From JACKHA01 sp041401985 (GTDB lineage: Bacteria > Planctomycetota > Phycisphaerae > Phycisphaerales > UBA1924), in assembly GCA_041401985.1 (NCBI GenBank), contig JAWKTE010000022.1:1-64000 (forward strand): a DNA stretch of 64,000 nucleotides, written 5' to 3'. Numbering within the stretch: the first letter of the stretch is position 1; every line of letters begins with the position of its first letter. The position numbers and the translations under genes were made by a program. The notes under the pieces were generated by a model. The model saw nothing but the letters and a program-made list of their open reading frames with translations, was not told the origin of the DNA and did no database searches. This document shows, piece after piece, positions 60,953 through 64,000 of the stretch.

Positions 60953-61939
60953 GTGAAAGAATCCGATCTCCTGGCGCACATCTACCGGCGCTCGGCGGGC
61001 CTGGCCGCGGCGTTCGGCCACGTCGTCGTCGGCCCGGGCGACGACTGCGCCGTCGTCCGCACGCCCGGCGGCGACGAGATCCTGCTCACCACCGACCAAC
61101 TGGTCGAAGGCCGCCACTACGAGCCCGGCACACCCATCGACCTCGTCGCCAGAAAGGCCATCGCCCGCAGCGTCTCGGACATCGCGGCCATGGGCGGCAC
61201 GCCGACGTGGAGCCTCGCCACCGCGTGCCTGCCACGCGGCTACCAGCACGCCGACGAGCTGTTCGACGCGATGCACCGCTGGGCGAAGCACTGGGGCTGC
61301 CCGCTGGTCGGCGGCGACATCGCGGCGTTCGGGGATGAGGGAGCGCCCGTGGTGCTGGGGGTGACGGTGGGGGGGCGCATGGACGCCTCGCGGATTGTGG
61401 AGTGGTTCGAACAGTTCGATCCCGTGCCTCCAGAACGCGTGTCTGATCTGTGCCGACCCGTTCTTCGATCGGGCGCAAAGCCTGGCAACCGTGTTTTCGT
61501 CACGGGCACGCTCGGCGGCTCGGTTCGACTCGGCAAGCACCTGACGTTCGAACCGCGAGTGGCGGCAGGCCAATGGATGGCGTGGACCCAATCGGGTGTC
61601 ACGGCGATGATCGACCTTTCTGATGGGCTCGGACGCGACGCGGGCCGAGTGGCCGCGGCATCGGGTGTTGCGTTCGAGTTCAAGGCAACCGACATCCCCC
61701 TGGCCGAACGCGTCGAGTCGTGGGCGCATGCGGTGCGAGACGGCGAGGACTACGAGTTGCTCTTCACTGCCGACGATGATGATCAGGCCGGGTGGCATGT
61801 TGGCGGGAACTTCGTCGAAGGAATGCATCGCATCGGCCACGTCCGCGCCCTCGAACCCGGCGAGGCTCCCGGCGTCTGGGTCACCGACGCCTACGGCCAG
61901 CGCCACGAAGTCAGCCAGTGGGGCTGGGACCACGAGTAG
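60953..61939 (+). CDS. thiL: Thiamine-monophosphate kinase
   Basis: 328 residues from GTG 60953. Makes thiamine diphosphate from the monophosphate. VGPGDDCAVV (about 26-35), LTTDQLVEGRHY (Mg-ATP site), ARKAIARSVSDIAAMGGTP, and the later IDLSDGLGRD and DGEDYELLFT are ThiL motifs. From about residue 140 to 290 the codons use more A/T third positions than the flanks, without breaking the protein. No other thi gene is near. Confidence 0.93.
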   Translation: MKESDLLAHIYRRSAGLAAAFGHVVVGPGDDCAVVRTPGGDEILLTTDQLVEGRHYEPGTPIDLVARKAIARSVSDIAAMGGTPTWSLATACLPRGYQHADELFDAMHRWAKHWGCPLVGGDIAAFGDEGAPVVLGVTVGGRMDASRIVEWFEQFDPVPPERVSDLCRPVLRSGAKPGNRVFVTGTLGGSVRLGKHLTFEPRVAAGQWMAWTQSGVTAMIDLSDGLGRDAGRVAAASGVAFEFKATDIPLAERVESWAHAVRDGEDYELLFTADDDDQAGWHVGGNFVEGMHRIGHVRALEPGEAPGVWVTDAYGQRHEVSQWGWDHE

Positions 61940-62390
61940 CGCCAACGAAACGAGGGGGGCGGGCTTTCCAGCCCGCCTCGCATCGGGGTGACGCCAAGAA
62001 CAGCCGCGCATTGGGTCGGTTCAACCGCGCTCGCCAACGCAGAAGGCCCAAGACTGCTCAGGCCTCCCGCCGCGTCCGAGCGGGGCCGGAAAGCCCCGCC
62101 CCCTCGATGGTGGCTTGAGGGCGGGGGTGGAGCCAAGCCCGTCGCCGAGAGCGCAGGCGCAACCCCGCGGCGACCGCCTCCCCTCCCCAACCCGATCCTG
62201 CCTTCCTCAGTGCCTCCGTGTCTCCGTGGCGAGTCCCGGTTCTTCGCACTCGCTTGCGCGTCGCGTTCGCCGGAGCCGGCGTCGGAGCCGCCCGGTTCCG
62301 AGAAGCCCCATCCGCCTCGCAACGCCCGCCAAGCCCGAACACCACCCCCCTGCCCGCCCGTAGACTCTCCCCACGGGAGGGCCGCCGGCC
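61940..62390. other. Gap between thiL and the ECF sigma gene with small repeats
   Basis: No gene seen. It contains a GGCGGGCTTTCCAGCCCGCC hairpin at about 61962-61981, a relative of GTCGGGCTTTCCAGCCCGAC at about 37947-37966, and at 62202-62229 the 28-base copy shared with the inverted repeat at 57824-57851. Confidence 0.6.
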
Positions 62391-63023
62391 TTGGACCAAC
62401 GCACCGACGAGCAACTCTTCGCCGACTACCGCCGCGGCGACACCGACGCTTTTCGGACCCTCATCGACCGATTCCACGACGACCTGCTCCGCTTCCTCAT
62501 CCGCCTGGTCGGGGGGCGTCAGGCCGCCGAGGACGTGTTCCAGGAAACATTTCTCCAGATTCACACCTCCGGCGACTCGTTCGACGTCGAGCGGCGCTTC
62601 CGCCCCTGGCTTTTCACGATCGCCGCGAACAAGGGGCGGGACTATCTGCGTAGAAAGGGGCGCCGGCAGGTCATGGAACTCTCCGCCCCGATTTCGGGGG
62701 GCGGGGACGGCGAGGGCGCCTCGTTCATCGACCTGCTCCGCGTCGACGTGCCGCCGCCGGCCAGCGGGCTGGAGGCGGGCGAACGCGATCGCCAGGTGCA
62801 GGAGGCACTGGCGGGGCTGTCCCACCCGCTGCGGGAGATCCTGCTGCTTTCCTACTTCAACCGCCTGACCTACGCCCAGATCGCCGAGGAACTCTCGATC
62901 CCGCTGGGCACCGTCAAGTCGAGACTCCACGCGGCCGTCGCGTCGTTCGCCAAGCGGTGGTCGGAGGTTGGGAAGGAGACAAGCGACGCAGCGACGAAGC
63001 GACGGAGCGACGGAGGGGAGTGA
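62391..63023 (+). CDS. ECF sigma factor
   Basis: 210 residues from TTG 62391 (GGGAGG ten bases ahead). Region 2: FRTLIDRFHDDLLRFLIRLV, AAEDVFQETFLQIHT and RPWLFTIAANKGRDYLRRKG. Region 4: LTYAQIAEELSIPLGTVKSR, LHAAV. The C-terminal tail (ETSDAATKRRSDGGE) is encoded by an AGCGACG octamer repeat, so it looks like a late addition. Followed 77 bases on by a membrane protein that may be its anti-sigma. Confidence 0.92.
   Translation: MDQRTDEQLFADYRRGDTDAFRTLIDRFHDDLLRFLIRLVGGRQAAEDVFQETFLQIHTSGDSFDVERRFRPWLFTIAANKGRDYLRRKGRRQVMELSAPISGGGDGEGASFIDLLRVDVPPPASGLEAGERDRQVQEALAGLSHPLREILLLSYFNRLTYAQIAEELSIPLGTVKSRLHAAVASFAKRWSEVGKETSDAATKRRSDGGE
62983..63014. repeat. Octamer repeat at the end of the sigma gene
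   Basis: AGCGACGC, AGCGACGA, AGCGACGG, AGCGACGG, then GAGTGACGAAGACTCGGAGT beyond. It is the same kind of octamer array as before flgK, here coding for the last residues of the sigma factor. Confidence 0.85.
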
Positions 63024-63099
63024 CGAAGACTCGGAGTCAGAGAGACGAGAGACGCTCGGCCCGCCCAACGGCCAGCCGCGCGATGAACGGACCGAACCA

Positions 63100-64000
63100 A
63101 TGCACGATGCCTCGATCCAACCCGATCCCAGCGACGACGGGCCGCAGAGCGCCGGCGCGACGCCCGCGCCGCCCGCATCGCTGACCCCCGCCGACGCCGC
63201 GGCCCTCGACGCCCTCGTCGACGCCGCCTTCGACGTCGACGCCATCGGCGACCAGTCGCTCCGCCAACGCGCCGCGCGAGTCGCCGCCCTGCTGGGCCTG
63301 GCCGACACCCCGGTCCCCGTTGCCAACCGCGCCCTGGTCGATGTCGCCTTCCTTCGCGCCACCCGCCAGCCCGCCGGCAGCGCGGCCCCCGCCGACGAAC
63401 TGCCCGCGCTCGCCGCGCTTCTCTCCGCAGGCCCCGCCTTCGAAACCGCCGAGCGCGACCGCCTCGTCGCCTCGACCCTCTCCTCCATCGACCGCGCCAT
63501 CGACGCCGAGCGCCAGCGGATGCGCCTCGACATGCGCCGCGGCAAGATCCCGAGCATCTCCATCCGCGACATCGTCTCGGTGGCCGCGGTCCTGCTCATC
63601 GCCGCGTCGGTCGTGTGGCCCGTGCTCTCGCACATGCGCGAGCAGGGCCGCCAGATGGCGTGCAACGCCAACCTCGGCATCGCCTCGACCGCGCTGGCCA
63701 CCTACGCCAACGACTACCAGTACTCGCCCCCGATGGTCGCCGGCTTCGGCGGCGGCACGCCGTGGTGGAACGTCGGCCAGTCGCCCCAGCAGTCCAACTC
63801 CGCCAACCTCTACGCCCTGGCCCGCCAGGACTACGTCTCGCTCGCCTCGCTGGCCTGCCCCGGCAACGCCGGCGCGCCCACCGTCGCCGCCCCCGGCCAG
63901 CAGGACTGGAAGAGCCTCGACGAGATCTCGTACTCGTACCAGATCATGCCGGTCGCGGTCCGCATCACCTGGGGCAGCCCGGACGCGGTGGTCATGACCG
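63100..64000 (+). CDS. Membrane protein, likely anti-sigma partner, cut by the window edge
   Basis: About 300 residues visible, no stop before the right edge. Cytosolic N-terminus (1-150) with LTPADAAALDALVDAAFDVD and ATERDRLVASTL-like helices, one membrane helix (about 150-170, DIVSVAAVLLIAASVVWPVL), then an external part with CNANLGIASTALATYANDYQ and strand-rich sequence like prepilin-type DUF1559 proteins. Directly after an ECF sigma gene, so a transmembrane anti-sigma or its sensor is likely. Start ATG 63100 follows no strong ribosome site. Confidence 0.7.
   Translation, partial: MHDASIQPDPSDDGPQSAGATPAPPASLTPADAAALDALVDAAFDVDAIGDQSLRQRAARVAALLGLADTPVPVANRALVDVAFLRATRQPAGSAAPADELPALAALLSAGPAFETAERDRLVASTLSSIDRAIDAERQRMRLDMRRGKIPSISIRDIVSVAAVLLIAASVVWPVLSHMREQGRQMACNANLGIASTALATYANDYQYSPPMVAGFGGGTPWWNVGQSPQQSNSANLYALARQDYVSLASLACPGNAGAPTVAAPGQQDWKSLDEISYSYQIMPVAVRITWGSPDAVVMT

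Overview
High-GC chromosomal DNA that looks like a planctomycete of the Phycisphaerae/Phycisphaerales type. The evidence is: repeated C-terminal dockerin-like tails ending in Gly-Cys, PEP-CTERM-like tails, zinc-ribbon membrane proteins with the CxxCxYDLxG...CPECG pattern, several small ECF sigma modules, a sialate O-acetylesterase fused to DUF1080 domains, and flagellar genes with a FliW/CsrA pair. Assignments come from reading the sequence and recalled family signatures; no database search was run.

Layout. 1-2.3 kb: histidine kinase (cut by the left edge), NUDIX hydrolase, a parS-like site and parB. 2.4-8.6 kb: accessory stretch with probable orphan immunity genes (Imm10-like, CdiI-like), small unknown genes, an ECF sigma/DUF6768 module and at least three families of intergenic hairpin repeats. 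8.6-11.8 kb: rho, a small unknown gene and gmk. 11.9-23.7 kb: six consecutive minus-strand genes for secreted proteins that all end in the same double dockerin-like domain plus Gly-Cys. One of them, a subtilisin-like protease, is split by a degenerate DDE transposase element. 23.9-38 kb: tRNA-Arg, pentapeptide-repeat membrane protein, trpS, FAD monooxygenase plus Coq4-like protein, lepA, a zeta-like kinase with an overlapping small gene, a DAACS symporter, metG and a retropepsin-like protease. 38-51 kb: a NeuB-family sugar synthase, then flgI, flgJ-like, flgN-like, flgK, flgL, fliW, csrA and two flagellins. 51-64 kb: a spondin-domain PEP-CTERM protein, a sigma/anti-sigma pair, the large esterase/DUF1080 protein, a lipoprotein hydrolase, a FecCD permease, a MoxR ATPase, a DUF2231 protein, thiL, and an ECF sigma gene with a membrane partner cut by the right edge.

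How the parts work together. The flagellar block reads as one assembly line: P-ring, rod-binding protein, junction-protein chaperone, hook-filament junction proteins, then filament protein. Its last step seems to be under FliW-CsrA control, because both flagellin start sites carry the same ACGGAG hexaloop hairpin overlapping the ribosome binding site. The dockerin block suggests a dedicated envelope-anchoring route for secreted proteins, alongside a PEP-CTERM-like route used by two other proteins. The repeats sit mostly in gene-free gaps, often as large hairpins. One is inserted in frame within a gene and one supplies the end of a sigma-factor gene.
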